Made by a program: the position numbers and the translations under genes. 64,000 nucleotides of DNA, from assembly GCA_945882415.1 (NCBI GenBank), contig CAMCWC010000012.1, positions 1 to 64,000 on the forward strand. The letters are read 5' to 3'. Position 1 is the first letter of the stretch. The number at the start of each line of letters is the position of its first letter. The notes under the pieces were generated by a model. That model did not search any database, had not been told where the DNA came from, and saw only the letters and a list, made by a program, of their open reading frames with translations. This DNA comes from Chthonomonas calidirosea. GTDB lineage: Bacteria > Armatimonadota > Fimbriimonadia > Fimbriimonadales > Fimbriimonadaceae. This document shows, one piece after another, positions 26,271 to 34,615 of the stretch.

Positions 26271-27487
26271 CGCGCATCGCGGTCGTGGGCGGAGGGTTAG
26301 CTGGCCTAACCTGCGCCAAGACCCTCGAAAACTCTGGATTCGCAGTCGATCTCTTTGAGCAATCCGACCGCGTCGGCGGTAAGTTGAGAACCGATACGGT
26401 CCGAGGATTCCGAGTCGACCGGGGCTTCCAGGTGTACTTCCCCGCCTACCTAAACGCCAAAGAACTCCTCGATCACAAACAGCTTGATCTGAAGTTCTGG
26501 AAGAACGGAGCGCGAGTCTGGACGGGCGATGCCTGGAACCTGATTGACGCCGACCGACCGCTTTCGACGGCAATTTCCCCTCTCTTGGGCCTAAAAGACA
26601 AGTTGCTCACTCTCCGCCTAAGGCAATTTGCCCTCGGCCTTGAAGAAGCCGACCGAAACAAACTCAAAGACGAAACCGCCGAAACGTTCCTTCGCGGGTT
26701 CGGACTGTCCGATGCTTATCTCGACCGGTTCGCGCGGCCGTTCTTCGGCGGCATCTTCCTCGACCGATCGTTGAGTGTTTCTGCGAGGCAATTCCTGTTC
26801 GTCTTCGCGTTCGTGGCGAGAGGCGGCGCGGCTACCCCGGCGAAGGGAATCGAAGCCATCCCTCAGCAATTGGCGGACGGTCTCAAAAACACCCGAATCC
26901 GAACCGCTTGCGATGTTGTAGAGGTCACTGGAGCCTCTATCCGCGTCCTTGGCGAAAGCGCCAAAACCTACGCCGCAACCATCGTCTGCGCTGGCCACAC
27001 CGGAACGGAAAACCTAATCAACAATCCGGTCGTCACCGGCATAAAGTCCTCTGTCTGTCTCACTTATGCCGTTCAAGATCCGCTCGTGATCGAGCCGTAT
27101 CTGCTCCTCAATGGCAGCGGTCAAGGCCTTATCAACGAGGTCGCTCCCCTGAGCATCGTTTCGCCCGCGCTCGCGCCGAACGGCGGACATCTATTCAGCG
27201 CGACCGTTCTCGGCCAAACCGAGGTCGATCCCGACGCGATTGAGGCCGAACTCCGAACTTGGTTCCCCGCCCACTCCTTCCGAGGTCTGACTCTTCTCAA
27301 AGTCGACGAAATCCGCGATGCCCAGTTCGCCCAACCTCCCGGATTCCAAGACAGCCGACCACCTTACGAAACCGCCACGCCGAACCTGTGGCTCGCCGGA
27401 GATTTCAGCCAAAACTGTAGCATCGATGGCGCAATGAACGCGGGCCACCAATGCGCACAGGCCGTTGCACGTAGGTACTCAGCATGA
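26267..27487 (+). CDS. FAD-dependent amine-oxidase/phytoene-desaturase-like oxidoreductase
   Basis: A 406-residue flavoprotein with a Rossmann ADP-binding start (IAVVGGGLAGLTCAKTLENSGFAVDLFEQSDRVGGKLRT) and a C-terminal FAD motif (LWLAGDFSQNCSIDGAMNAGHQCAQAV). The middle (GFRVDRGFQVYFPAYLNAKELL) matches the superfamily of protoporphyrinogen oxidase, phytoene desaturase and amine oxidase. The substrate cannot be assigned. The start overlaps the helicase stop (ATGA), and the end overlaps the next flavoprotein gene. Confidence 0.83.
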   Translation: MTRIAVVGGGLAGLTCAKTLENSGFAVDLFEQSDRVGGKLRTDTVRGFRVDRGFQVYFPAYLNAKELLDHKQLDLKFWKNGARVWTGDAWNLIDADRPLSTAISPLLGLKDKLLTLRLRQFALGLEEADRNKLKDETAETFLRGFGLSDAYLDRFARPFFGGIFLDRSLSVSARQFLFVFAFVARGGAATPAKGIEAIPQQLADGLKNTRIRTACDVVEVTGASIRVLGESAKTYAATIVCAGHTGTENLINNPVVTGIKSSVCLTYAVQDPLVIEPYLLLNGSGQGLINEVAPLSIVSPALAPNGGHLFSATVLGQTEVDPDAIEAELRTWFPAHSFRGLTLLKVDEIRDAQFAQPPGFQDSRPPYETATPNLWLAGDFSQNCSIDGAMNAGHQCAQAVARRYSA

Positions 27488-28443
27488 AAGTAGGGATTGT
27501 AGGAGCAGGGATTGCTGGTCTTTCCGCCGGACGAGAACTCCAAAAGCAGGGCCACCAAGCGGTGCTGTTCGAGAAAAGCCGCGGACCAGGCGGCAGGTGC
27601 GCCACCCGCCGACGAGGCGATTTCTTCTGGGATTCTGGCGCGACAAGCATCCTCCCGCGCGGAAAAGCCCTTGAACAGGTGATCCTAGAGGAACTCCCCA
27701 CCGACGAGCTCACAAGAATCACCTTGCCCGTAGCGACGCACGAGAACTTGCGGGTGCGACCTGGCGACCCGCGCCGCGGCGGCACGCGCTACTGCTACCA
27801 AAACGGCATGAACACCTTGGCTAAGCTGCTGGCTACCGGGTTGGACATCCGCCCCGAAGTCAGCGTAGACGCCATCGAAAAGTTGGGCGAGAGTTTCAAG
27901 ATCGCGGGAGAGATTTTCGATGCCGTCATCCTCACCTGCCCGATCCCACAAACGAGCCTGCTGCTTTGGGGCATGAACGAATCAAGACCGATTGGAAATG
28001 TCCGATACCGCCCGTGCATCAGCGTCCTGCTCGGCTACGAAACTCCGCTTCCCGAAACCCACTACTTCGCTGTTCTTGATCCCGAACAATCGCACCCGCT
28101 GACTTGGCTGAGTTTGGAGAGCAACAAAGTCCCCGGCCGCCCGCCAACCCTCGTGGCTCAGATGAATCGGACTTTCAGCGCCAGAGAGTACGACCGCGCC
28201 GATGCTGACCTTGTCAGTTCGGTTTCGACCTACATTGCGTCGCTGATAGGTAACGCGCACGCTGTGCCAGCCGTCAGCGATGTAATGCGCTGGAAATATT
28301 CCCAACCCGAAAGCTTCGCCGATTTCGGCCAGGTGAACCCGCCTGGAAGCAAGATCATCTTGGCGTCCGATGGCCTCCTCGGCGGTCATTTGGAAGATGC
28401 CTATGAAGTCGGACTAAAAGCCGCTAGAATGTTGGCACTATGA
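27484..28443 (+). CDS. Renalase-like NAD(P)/FAD-dependent oxidoreductase
   Basis: A 319-residue flavoprotein with KVGIVGAGIAGLSAGRELQKQGHQAVLFEKSRGPGGRCATRR at the N-terminus and a closing FAD motif (IILASDGLLGGHLEDAYEVGLKAARML). The GGRCATRR motif and length fit the renalase-like group that oxidises small aberrant nicotinamides or related compounds. It is coupled by a 4-base overlap on both sides. Two related flavoproteins in a row suggest consecutive or redundant redox steps; the link to the helicase genes is only positional. Confidence 0.82.
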   Translation: MKVGIVGAGIAGLSAGRELQKQGHQAVLFEKSRGPGGRCATRRRGDFFWDSGATSILPRGKALEQVILEELPTDELTRITLPVATHENLRVRPGDPRRGGTRYCYQNGMNTLAKLLATGLDIRPEVSVDAIEKLGESFKIAGEIFDAVILTCPIPQTSLLLWGMNESRPIGNVRYRPCISVLLGYETPLPETHYFAVLDPEQSHPLTWLSLESNKVPGRPPTLVAQMNRTFSAREYDRADADLVSSVSTYIASLIGNAHAVPAVSDVMRWKYSQPESFADFGQVNPPGSKIILASDGLLGGHLEDAYEVGLKAARMLAL

Positions 28444-29108
28444 GACCCAAGTCTCTTTTCATGGCTTTAGGCTTTTCGGGTTTTGTTGCGTTAAGTTTCG
28501 CCCAAAGCGGTTTTGCTCAGGGTGGTTCTGTTGAGTTGCTTGTCAAGCAGAAGTCAGAAGAAGGCGTTTGGACCGACTTGGGCAAAGCGGTCGTTAGCCA
28601 GAAGCTCCTGACCCAAGGCGGCAAGAGCGTCGAGGTCCGGCTAGAGAATGGCGATTTCACCACTCGACAGCAAAGCATCTACGACATCAAAGGTCAGATG
28701 ATCCGGCGATATGTGCAGAGTTTAGAAAAGGGCCGCCCGAAGGATTCGAAGATCGTAACTTTTGATGCCAAAGGGGCGAATGTCGTGATCGACCGTTCCG
28801 GAACGCGCGAAACCCGCAACGTTCCGTTTCTCAAAGACATCCCGATTGCCAACCCCAGTGAGTTCTGGTTCATTCGAGAAAAGCCGAAAGCCGGACAAAC
28901 CGTTACATGGCAACAATTCACGGAAGCCGACGTTTGGACCACGGCAAAAGCGATCTACAAGGGCCGCGTGCCCCTTCCCGGCAAAAACGTCCAGGCCGAG
29001 TTGGTCGTGACCGAATACTCGAACCGCAAAGTGGAATCGTTCTTTGATGACAAAGGGCAAATCCTGCTGGTGCGCGACAGCATCGGCATCCAGATGGAAC
29101 GCCAGTAA
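28440..29108 (+). CDS. Secreted protein of unknown function
   Basis: A 222-residue protein with a signal peptide (MRPKSLFMALGFSGFVALSFAQSGFAQ) and no later membrane segment, so probably periplasmic. The mature part is beta-rich with repeated charged strands; no family is recognised. The start overlaps the renalase-like gene stop (ATGA). It ends 9 bases before dapB. Confidence 0.7.
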   Translation: MRPKSLFMALGFSGFVALSFAQSGFAQGGSVELLVKQKSEEGVWTDLGKAVVSQKLLTQGGKSVEVRLENGDFTTRQQSIYDIKGQMIRRYVQSLEKGRPKDSKIVTFDAKGANVVIDRSGTRETRNVPFLKDIPIANPSEFWFIREKPKAGQTVTWQQFTEADVWTTAKAIYKGRVPLPGKNVQAELVVTEYSNRKVESFFDDKGQILLVRDSIGIQMERQ

Positions 29109-29117
29109 ACTAGCGGA

Positions 29118-29912
29118 ATGTCAAACCTGCGGGTTGGAATTGTCGGCGCCACCGGACGAATGGGCACCGAGATCGCGGCTGGGCTAGATGCGGATTCCGG
29201 CTATGAACTCGCTTTTGGAATCTCCCGAACCAACGGCCCCGCACACCCAACGGTGCCACTACTTCCGATGTTCACTGACCTTTCGGATGCCCTAGTGGCG
29301 CATCCGATCGACGCTCTTCTCGACCTCTCGCACCGCGAAGTAGCTGTGCAGAACGCTCTCACCGCCGCTAAACAGAGGGTGCCTTCCGTCATCGGCGCCA
29401 CCGGGCTCGCTCAAGCTGACCTCGACCGACTGGCCGAAATCGCCGCGGAAAACCAAGTGGCCGTCCTGTACATCCCGAATTTCGCGATCGGCGCCGTCCT
29501 GATGATGAAGTTCTCCGAGCTCGCTGCCCAATGGCTTCCCGATGCAGAAATCATCGAAATGCACCACGAGCGAAAAGAAGACGCTCCGAGCGGGACCGCG
29601 ATGCTCACCGCCGAACTCATCCAACGCGGACGCACCCAGGCTCCAATGCCGCTACCAAAGCCGTTCTTAAAGGCGGAAGGCGCACGGGGCGCGACCGTTG
29701 CCGAAGTGCCAGTGCATAGCGTTCGATTGCCCGGCATGCTGGCCCACCAACAAGTCATCTTTGGCGGACTCGGGGAAACCCTCACCTTGCGCCACGATAG
29801 CCTGAGCCGAAGCTCGTTCCTTGCCGGAGTGAAGCTTTGCTGCCAAGCTGCGCAAACGCGTACGGGACTCACCGTGGGCCTGGATCAGATATTGTTCCCC
29901 TCTGCCAGCTAA
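29118..29912 (+). CDS. dapB: 4-hydroxy-tetrahydrodipicolinate reductase
   Basis: A 264-residue DapB of lysine/diaminopimelate synthesis, using NAD(P)H. The Rossmann start RVGIVGATGRMG, the catalytic segment EIIEMHHERKEDAPSGTAM (with the His pair and Lys) and VPVHSVRLPGMLAHQQVIFGG are diagnostic. The ATG at 29118 is 9 bases after the previous stop. No other lysine gene lies beside it, so it appears to be carried along in a mixed operon. Confidence 0.95.
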   Translation: MSNLRVGIVGATGRMGTEIAAGLDADSGYELAFGISRTNGPAHPTVPLLPMFTDLSDALVAHPIDALLDLSHREVAVQNALTAAKQRVPSVIGATGLAQADLDRLAEIAAENQVAVLYIPNFAIGAVLMMKFSELAAQWLPDAEIIEMHHERKEDAPSGTAMLTAELIQRGRTQAPMPLPKPFLKAEGARGATVAEVPVHSVRLPGMLAHQQVIFGGLGETLTLRHDSLSRSSFLAGVKLCCQAAQTRTGLTVGLDQILFPSAS

Positions 29913-29932
29913 GGTCCGGTACAGTTTCACCT

Positions 29933-30454
29933 ATGGCATTACCCGCCGCTGGCGAAGAAATCGCGGTTCTTCATACGAACCTTGGCATTATCAAACTTCG
30001 ATTCCTGGAAGACAAAGCTCCAAAGCATGTCGCTGCCTTTAAGAAGCTCGTAACCGACGGCTACTACGACGGCATCCACTTCCACCGCGTAATCCCCGGC
30101 TTCATGATTCAGGGCGGCTGTCCGAACACCAAGCCCGGCGCTTCAGGCCCTGCCGGCACCGGCGGCCCCGGCTATACCATCCCTGCCGAGTTTAACGACG
30201 TGAAGCACGAGCGCGGAATTCTCAGCGCCGCTCGCACCGCCGATCCAAACTCCGCCGGAAGCCAGTTCTTCCTCATGGTGAAATACTCGCCGCACCTCGA
30301 CCGTCAGTACTCCGCATACGGCGAAGTGTTTGAAGGCATGGACGTCGTTGATGCAATCGTGAACCTTCCTCGCGATCGCTCGGATCGACCACTCCCGGCC
30401 AATCCCGCTATCATTGAGAAAGCAACTCTCGAAACGTACGGAGCCACTGAATGA
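29933..30454 (+). CDS. Peptidyl-prolyl cis-trans isomerase (cyclophilin), cytoplasmic
   Basis: A 173-residue cyclophilin catalysing proline isomerisation during folding. Core motifs are FHRVIPGFMIQGGCPNTKPG, GPGYTIPAEF, ILSAARTADPNSAGSQFFLMV and YSAYGEVFEGMDVVDAI. The ATG at 29933 (MALPAAGEE) is preferred; the frame is open 32 codons upstream, but that part overlaps dapB. There is no signal peptide. The stop overlaps the start of the lipoprotein cyclophilin by 4 bases. Confidence 0.92.
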   Translation: MALPAAGEEIAVLHTNLGIIKLRFLEDKAPKHVAAFKKLVTDGYYDGIHFHRVIPGFMIQGGCPNTKPGASGPAGTGGPGYTIPAEFNDVKHERGILSAARTADPNSAGSQFFLMVKYSPHLDRQYSAYGEVFEGMDVVDAIVNLPRDRSDRPLPANPAIIEKATLETYGATE

Positions 30455-31188
30455 TTACCCGCATCTTGCCCTTTATCCTCGGAATCAGCCTTCTCGGCTT
30501 TGGATGTGATCCAAAGCCAGCGGAAACGGCCAGCCTCGATTCAAGCACCTCGACTGCCGGCACCACAACTGCTGGCTCATCGACGCCAGCTGAAACCCCG
30601 GCAGAAACTCCGGCCGAGCCCGCGAAGGCAGAGCCAACGCCGGCCGATCAGACAAAGGCCACCGACAAGCCGCCATACGCCGACACGGTTGTCTTGCCAA
30701 CGGACGTCGTGGTTCTCGAAACCAGCATGGGCACCATGAAGGCAAAGTTCTTCCTGGATAAAGCACCAAACCACGCCAAGAACTTTGTTTACTTGGCCAA
30801 GAAGGGCTTCTACGACGGCACGCGATTCCACCGCGTCATCAAGGGCTTCATGATTCAGGGCGGCGACCCGAACACCAAGCCTGGCGGCGAAAAGAACGGC
30901 CCTCCGGGAACTGGCGGACCAGGCTACAACGTCAAGAACGAGTTCAACGATACGGCGCACTTGGGAGGCATTCTCAGCATGGCCCGGTCCCAGGATCCAG
31001 ACTCGGCCGGAAGTCAGTTCTTCGTGGTCCACAAGACTGCTCCGCACCTCGACGGTCAATACACTGCCTTTGGCAAGCTCATCTCAGGCATGGACGTGCT
31101 TGAGAAGATTGCCAACGTGAAAACCCAACCAGGCGATGCCCCGGTTGAGCCCGTGATCCTCAAGTCCGTGAAGATCGTCAAAGGCTGA
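30451..31188 (+). CDS. Lipoprotein peptidyl-prolyl cis-trans isomerase (cyclophilin)
   Basis: A 245-residue exported cyclophilin. The lipobox LGFGC places the lipidated Cys at about residue 19. A Thr/Ala/Pro/Glu-rich linker (about 25-75) leads to a cyclophilin domain with FHRVIKGFMIQGGDPNTKPGG, GPGYNVKNEF and MARSQDPDSAGSQFFVV. It is likely a folding helper for secreted proteins at the membrane surface. Being coupled to a cytoplasmic paralogue suggests a tandem duplication that gained an export signal. Confidence 0.92.
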   Translation: MITRILPFILGISLLGFGCDPKPAETASLDSSTSTAGTTTAGSSTPAETPAETPAEPAKAEPTPADQTKATDKPPYADTVVLPTDVVVLETSMGTMKAKFFLDKAPNHAKNFVYLAKKGFYDGTRFHRVIKGFMIQGGDPNTKPGGEKNGPPGTGGPGYNVKNEFNDTAHLGGILSMARSQDPDSAGSQFFVVHKTAPHLDGQYTAFGKLISGMDVLEKIANVKTQPGDAPVEPVILKSVKIVKG

Positions 31189-31193
31189 TCTTA

Positions 31194-32063
31194 ATGCGCT
31201 GGCCCTCTTTTCGTAGATTCAATCTGCCGAAGAGGAGACTCAGCCAAACGATCGTGATTGCCGCCGGAACCTACGCCCAAGGCGTGGCCGGCGGCTTAAT
31301 GTTTGGTCTGCCGCTTCTCTTCACCATGGAGATGTGGCAACACGGCGCAACTATTCCCTCGGCTCATCTTCTCCTGAGCATCGCGCTCACGTTTGGCATC
31401 CTCTTGCTCTTTAACCGCACCGTCGGAACGCATCCCGACGCGTCTTTTCGGGATGTCGTCATGGAATCGGTCGAAGAGCTCGGCCTGGGATTTATTGTCG
31501 CCGCTACCGTTCTTCACCTCATCGGGCGGATTCACGTCAACATGCCTTTCGCCGAACTCGCGGGCAAAGTGACCATGGAAGCGCTCGTCACGAGCATCGG
31601 AGTGAGTATCGGCACGGTTCAATTCGGTGCCAGCGCAAACGGCGCAAGCACCAACGGTAAGCGTGAAGTCCCCATTCTCGGACAGATCGCCGTTGCCTTT
31701 TGCGGCGCCATTTTTGTTGCCGCCAGCGTGGCTCCGACCGAAGAAGTGCTGCTCATCGCGGTGGAATCGTCGCCGGTGAAGGCATTTCGAATGCTCATCG
31801 CGTGCCTCATCCTCACCGCGCTCATTCTCGGGTTTACCGACCTCCGGCGAAGTCGCGATTTCCGTACCCAGTGCTGGATTCCGCGCTCAATCTTCGGGCC
31901 CGTGGTCACGGTTGGCGTAGCCCTCACCACCGCCACCATGCTTCTCTGGTTCTTCCGTCACCTCGACGACCGCTCTTTCGCCGTCAATCTTCGCCAAATC
32001 GTGACCCTGGCCGTACCTGGAGCCCTCGGTGCTTCGGCGGGCCGAATCCTCTTTAAAGCATGA
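31194..32063 (+). CDS. TIGR02587-type (DUF2391) integral membrane protein
   Basis: A 289-residue protein with about seven hydrophobic helices. Segments such as GVAGGLMFGLPLLFTMEMW and VTMEALVTSIGVSIGTVQFG resemble the DUF2391/TIGR02587 family. That family is described as always lying next to a TIGR02588 member, and a matching small protein follows with a 4-base overlap. Function is unknown. It starts 5 bases after the lipoprotein cyclophilin, so it is probably in the same transcript. Confidence 0.72.
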   Translation: MRWPSFRRFNLPKRRLSQTIVIAAGTYAQGVAGGLMFGLPLLFTMEMWQHGATIPSAHLLLSIALTFGILLLFNRTVGTHPDASFRDVVMESVEELGLGFIVAATVLHLIGRIHVNMPFAELAGKVTMEALVTSIGVSIGTVQFGASANGASTNGKREVPILGQIAVAFCGAIFVAASVAPTEEVLLIAVESSPVKAFRMLIACLILTALILGFTDLRRSRDFRTQCWIPRSIFGPVVTVGVALTTATMLLWFFRHLDDRSFAVNLRQIVTLAVPGALGASAGRILFKA

Positions 32064-32419
32064 AACGAACCATTCTGGAAGTATCGGTTTTCACGATCAG
32101 CCTGGTCATCATCCTGATCGTTTCGATCGGACTGATCATGGACATCAACCAAGGGCGCGACCGGTCGGTGAACTTCAAGATCGCGATCACCAGTGTCCGA
32201 AAGATCAATGACAGTTACGATGTCGCGATCAAACTGACAAACTTGGGCCGCCAAACCGCCGAGCAAGTGACGGTGGAAGGGATTGTGAATGACGAGTCGT
32301 CTTCGATCACGTTCGACTACTTGCCGAACGACTCGTCGGATCGTGGTGTTTTACGATTTACCGCAGATCCGGAGCAGTTTCCGCTCCGGACCCGCGTAAT
32401 CAGTTACCGCTTACCGTGA
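32060..32419 (+). CDS. TIGR02588-type small membrane-anchored protein
   Basis: A 119-residue protein with one N-terminal helix (VFTISLVIILIVSIGLIMDI) and a beta-rich outer domain (FKIAITSVRKINDSYDVAIKLTNLGRQTAEQVTVEGIV). It pairs with the preceding multi-helix protein (ATGA at 32060-32063), the two-gene arrangement described for TIGR02587/TIGR02588. It ends 9 bases inside the convergent TPR gene. Function unknown. Confidence 0.72.
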   Translation: MKRTILEVSVFTISLVIILIVSIGLIMDINQGRDRSVNFKIAITSVRKINDSYDVAIKLTNLGRQTAEQVTVEGIVNDESSSITFDYLPNDSSDRGVLRFTADPEQFPLRTRVISYRLP

Positions 32420-34117
32420 TGGTGCGGAGAGGACTGGGCTTCGGCCCGCTTCAGTCAGATACTTCAGCACGTCAGCTTCCTTCGGAATGGTGCGACCTTC
32501 CAGGAACTTCGTATCCAACGTGCCCGCCTTTCGGTTTGCCGCTGCGGCAAGACCGTTGAATCGAGAAACCTCGTCGGAGATTCGGCCACCCGCCTGCTTC
32601 GACAGGAACGAAGCCTGTTCTGCATAAGCCGCGGCCGCTGCATAGTGAGCAATCGCACTGTTTGGGCTGGCCTTAATTGCCGCCTCACCGTAAGCGACCG
32701 CTTCCGATGGCTTGTTCTGATACAGAAGCACGGTGAGCACGCCGGCAAGCGCTTCTGCCGATTCTGGGCGAGCAACCAGCGCCGTGTCATAGAAGGCACG
32801 TGCGGTGTCGTACAGATAGTCGAGTTCCTTTTGCTCGAGCTTGCTGCTAGTGACGACGCCCATGGACTCGTTTCCACGCTCGATGTAGGCATCAACGTTG
32901 GTTGGCTCAGACAAAACGGATCGCTCGAAACCACGTCGTCCTTCCTGGAAGCGTCGAAGTCGGTTGTTAACCGCCGCGAAGTAGTACCAAGTCTCGGTCC
33001 GCTGGGCTCGATCATTCACGAGGCGGTTCGAGAGATTCGCAAGAACGTTTGTTCGGTTGAATTTCAGGGCGATGAATGCCTGCGCCGTAAGAACCCCGAG
33101 GTCTCCTTCGTTAGACAACAACGCTTCTTTGATCGCTTCGTCCGAGTTCACCGTGTCGCCCAGCTGAGCGTTGGCGACGGCGGCGGCGGCAAACGAATAG
33201 GCATCCAGCTTTCCGTAGCGCTTCAGCGTTCCGAGCACCTTGAGCGCTTCGGCATATCGGCCGGTTCGGATGTAGGCGTACGAGAGGCGATTCGCCAAGT
33301 CGGTGCGCGACGTATCCCGGTCGAAGGCTGGAGCGACCGCGTTAACGACCAGCGAATAGCGCTGGGCCCGAATGGCCGAATCAGCGTAAGCAACGAGGTT
33401 GATGTCGGTCGGAGCACCGAGCTGATCAAGCGTCGCATCGAGAATTCGCTTTCGCGCTTCTACCGCTTGCTTGAAGGCGGACCGAATGCTTGCCAAGGTT
33501 CCGGCGCGGTCATTGTCGCGGCTAACCGTGTTAAAGGCGCGGCGGAGATTGACGCCCGAGAGAACTTCGGAAGCCGCAACGTTTACGGGATCGATCGCAA
33601 GCGCATCTTCGGCGAACTTCTGCGCCGTATCAAAAATGCCGAGGGCAAAGTTGGCGCGGGCGAGCAAGACTCGAGCCGGTACCGATTTCTCCTCAATCTT
33701 CAGTGCGATTCGACCGCTGACGATCGCCTCGCGATACTTTCCGTCAGAGTAAGAGACCGTTCCCTGTTCGATGTGGAAACCGGCTCCCTTCGAAAGGCCG
33801 TTATCAATTCGGACCGTGATCGACTTCTCGGCCGACTGGCCTTCGGCGGTAAACGCCTTGAATCGCAGCTTCAGCGGGCCCTCTTCTTCGGCAAGCGAGT
33901 CGATGCGGAACTCGTACGGAGTGCTTGTGTCGCTGTCCCGAAGCTCCGCCCCAACGTAAAACTCCACCTGGTTCACGTTGTCGTCTGGATTGGTGTTCGT
34001 TACGGTGACGCGAAACTTCCGCTCGCCCGTGACGACTTGCCCTTCTGGGCAGTCGACGGTGACCTCCACCTTTGGTGCGAGGGCGATTGCCCAGAATGCC
34101 GAAGTTAGTGCGATCAT
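32411..34117 (-). CDS. Secreted TPR-repeat protein with N-terminal Ig-like domain
   Basis: A protein of about 568 residues. A short hydrophobic signal (MIALTSAFWAIALA) is followed by an Ig-like beta domain (about 15-95, PDDNVNQVEFYVGAELRDSDTSTPYEFRID) and then a long array of TPR-like helix pairs (about 105-560, for example FALGIFDTAQKFAEDALAIDPVNVAASEVL and LAGVLTVLLYQNKPSEAVAYGEAAIKASPNSAIAHYAAAAAY). It is probably an exported scaffold for protein interactions. The ATG at 34117 lies 9 bases after a TATTTT element; the ATG at 34123 is an alternative. Confidence 0.82.
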   Translation of the reverse strand: MIALTSAFWAIALAPKVEVTVDCPEGQVVTGERKFRVTVTNTNPDDNVNQVEFYVGAELRDSDTSTPYEFRIDSLAEEEGPLKLRFKAFTAEGQSAEKSITVRIDNGLSKGAGFHIEQGTVSYSDGKYREAIVSGRIALKIEEKSVPARVLLARANFALGIFDTAQKFAEDALAIDPVNVAASEVLSGVNLRRAFNTVSRDNDRAGTLASIRSAFKQAVEARKRILDATLDQLGAPTDINLVAYADSAIRAQRYSLVVNAVAPAFDRDTSRTDLANRLSYAYIRTGRYAEALKVLGTLKRYGKLDAYSFAAAAVANAQLGDTVNSDEAIKEALLSNEGDLGVLTAQAFIALKFNRTNVLANLSNRLVNDRAQRTETWYYFAAVNNRLRRFQEGRRGFERSVLSEPTNVDAYIERGNESMGVVTSSKLEQKELDYLYDTARAFYDTALVARPESAEALAGVLTVLLYQNKPSEAVAYGEAAIKASPNSAIAHYAAAAAYAEQASFLSKQAGGRISDEVSRFNGLAAAANRKAGTLDTKFLEGRTIPKEADVLKYLTEAGRSPVLSAPSR

Positions 34118-34126
34118 GCTCATCGT

Positions 34127-34132
34127 AAAATA
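34127..34132 (-). promoter_or_regulatory. Putative -10 element (TATTTT) for the TPR gene
   Basis: On the minus strand TATTTT lies 9 bases before the ATG at 34117, the same distance as in several other genes of the window. No -35 was identified. Confidence 0.3.
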
Positions 34133-34175
34133 ACCTGTCGCAAGTATGACGAAACTAAGGCCTCAGTAATTCAGC

Positions 34176-34514
34176 CTAAACCGCAATTTCTCCGCGTTCG
34201 TGCGTTCGAATGCGATATGCGTCGGCGACATCCTCGATGAATATTTTGCCGTCGTCTGCCTCGCCGGTCCGTGCATTCCGCAGAATGGACTCAACGATCT
34301 CCTCGACTTGGGCATCGGCGACGACAACTTCGATCTTGGCTTGAATGGGCATCGGCACCACGCCAACAAGGTTCGAGTACCTTTGCTCTCGCACCGGAGA
34401 GACTCCAACGCCTCGGACGTCGCTCACCGTCATACCATTGACTTCGGCGGCGGCAATCGCCGATTTCACCATTTCCACCCGGTGCGGGCGCACGTAGCAA
34501 GTAATTCTCTTCAT
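34176..34514 (-). CDS. PII-family signalling protein with non-canonical T-loop
   Basis: A 112-residue protein aligning without gaps to GlnB/GlnK over its whole length. The start MKRITCYVRPHRVEMVKSAI, GMTVSDVRG, KIEVVV and the B-loop TGEADDGKIFIEDV (GDGKIFV-like) are conserved. The T-loop differs: residues 37-55 read GVSPVREQRYSNLVGVVPM, so the usual Gln39 and uridylylated Tyr51 are absent, though Tyr46 remains. It probably still forms a trimer and binds an adenine nucleotide; 2-oxoglutarate sensing may be altered. There is no amtB or glnA beside it. The start sits 2 bases after a terminator-like hairpin and T-run. Confidence 0.85.
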   Translation of the reverse strand: MKRITCYVRPHRVEMVKSAIAAAEVNGMTVSDVRGVGVSPVREQRYSNLVGVVPMPIQAKIEVVVADAQVEEIVESILRNARTGEADDGKIFIEDVADAYRIRTHERGEIAV

Positions 34515-34516
34515 TG

Positions 34517-34551
34517 AAAAAAATTGCGCGGCGAGATAATTCGCCGCGCAA
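34517..34551 (-). terminator. Intrinsic terminator between erpA and the PII gene, ending at the PII start codon
   Basis: A perfect 11-bp stem TTGCGCGGCGA / TCGCCGCGCAA (34524-34534 and 34541-34551) with a 6-base loop. On the minus strand it is followed by seven T (34523-34517), then CA and the ATG of the PII gene. It has textbook intrinsic terminator form for erpA and may also act as an attenuator or translational block for the PII gene. Confidence 0.85.
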
Positions 34552-34615
34552 AAGTAAGGTGTCTTCGCTACAACTGAATCATTGGCACGTTGGCCAAAAA
34601 TTCAACCGCAAGGAT

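Noticed and set aside
32645-34108. A 487-codon plus-strand frame opposite the TPR gene
   Set aside because: The minus-strand TPR repeats and signal peptide are convincing; the plus frame has no recognisable features.
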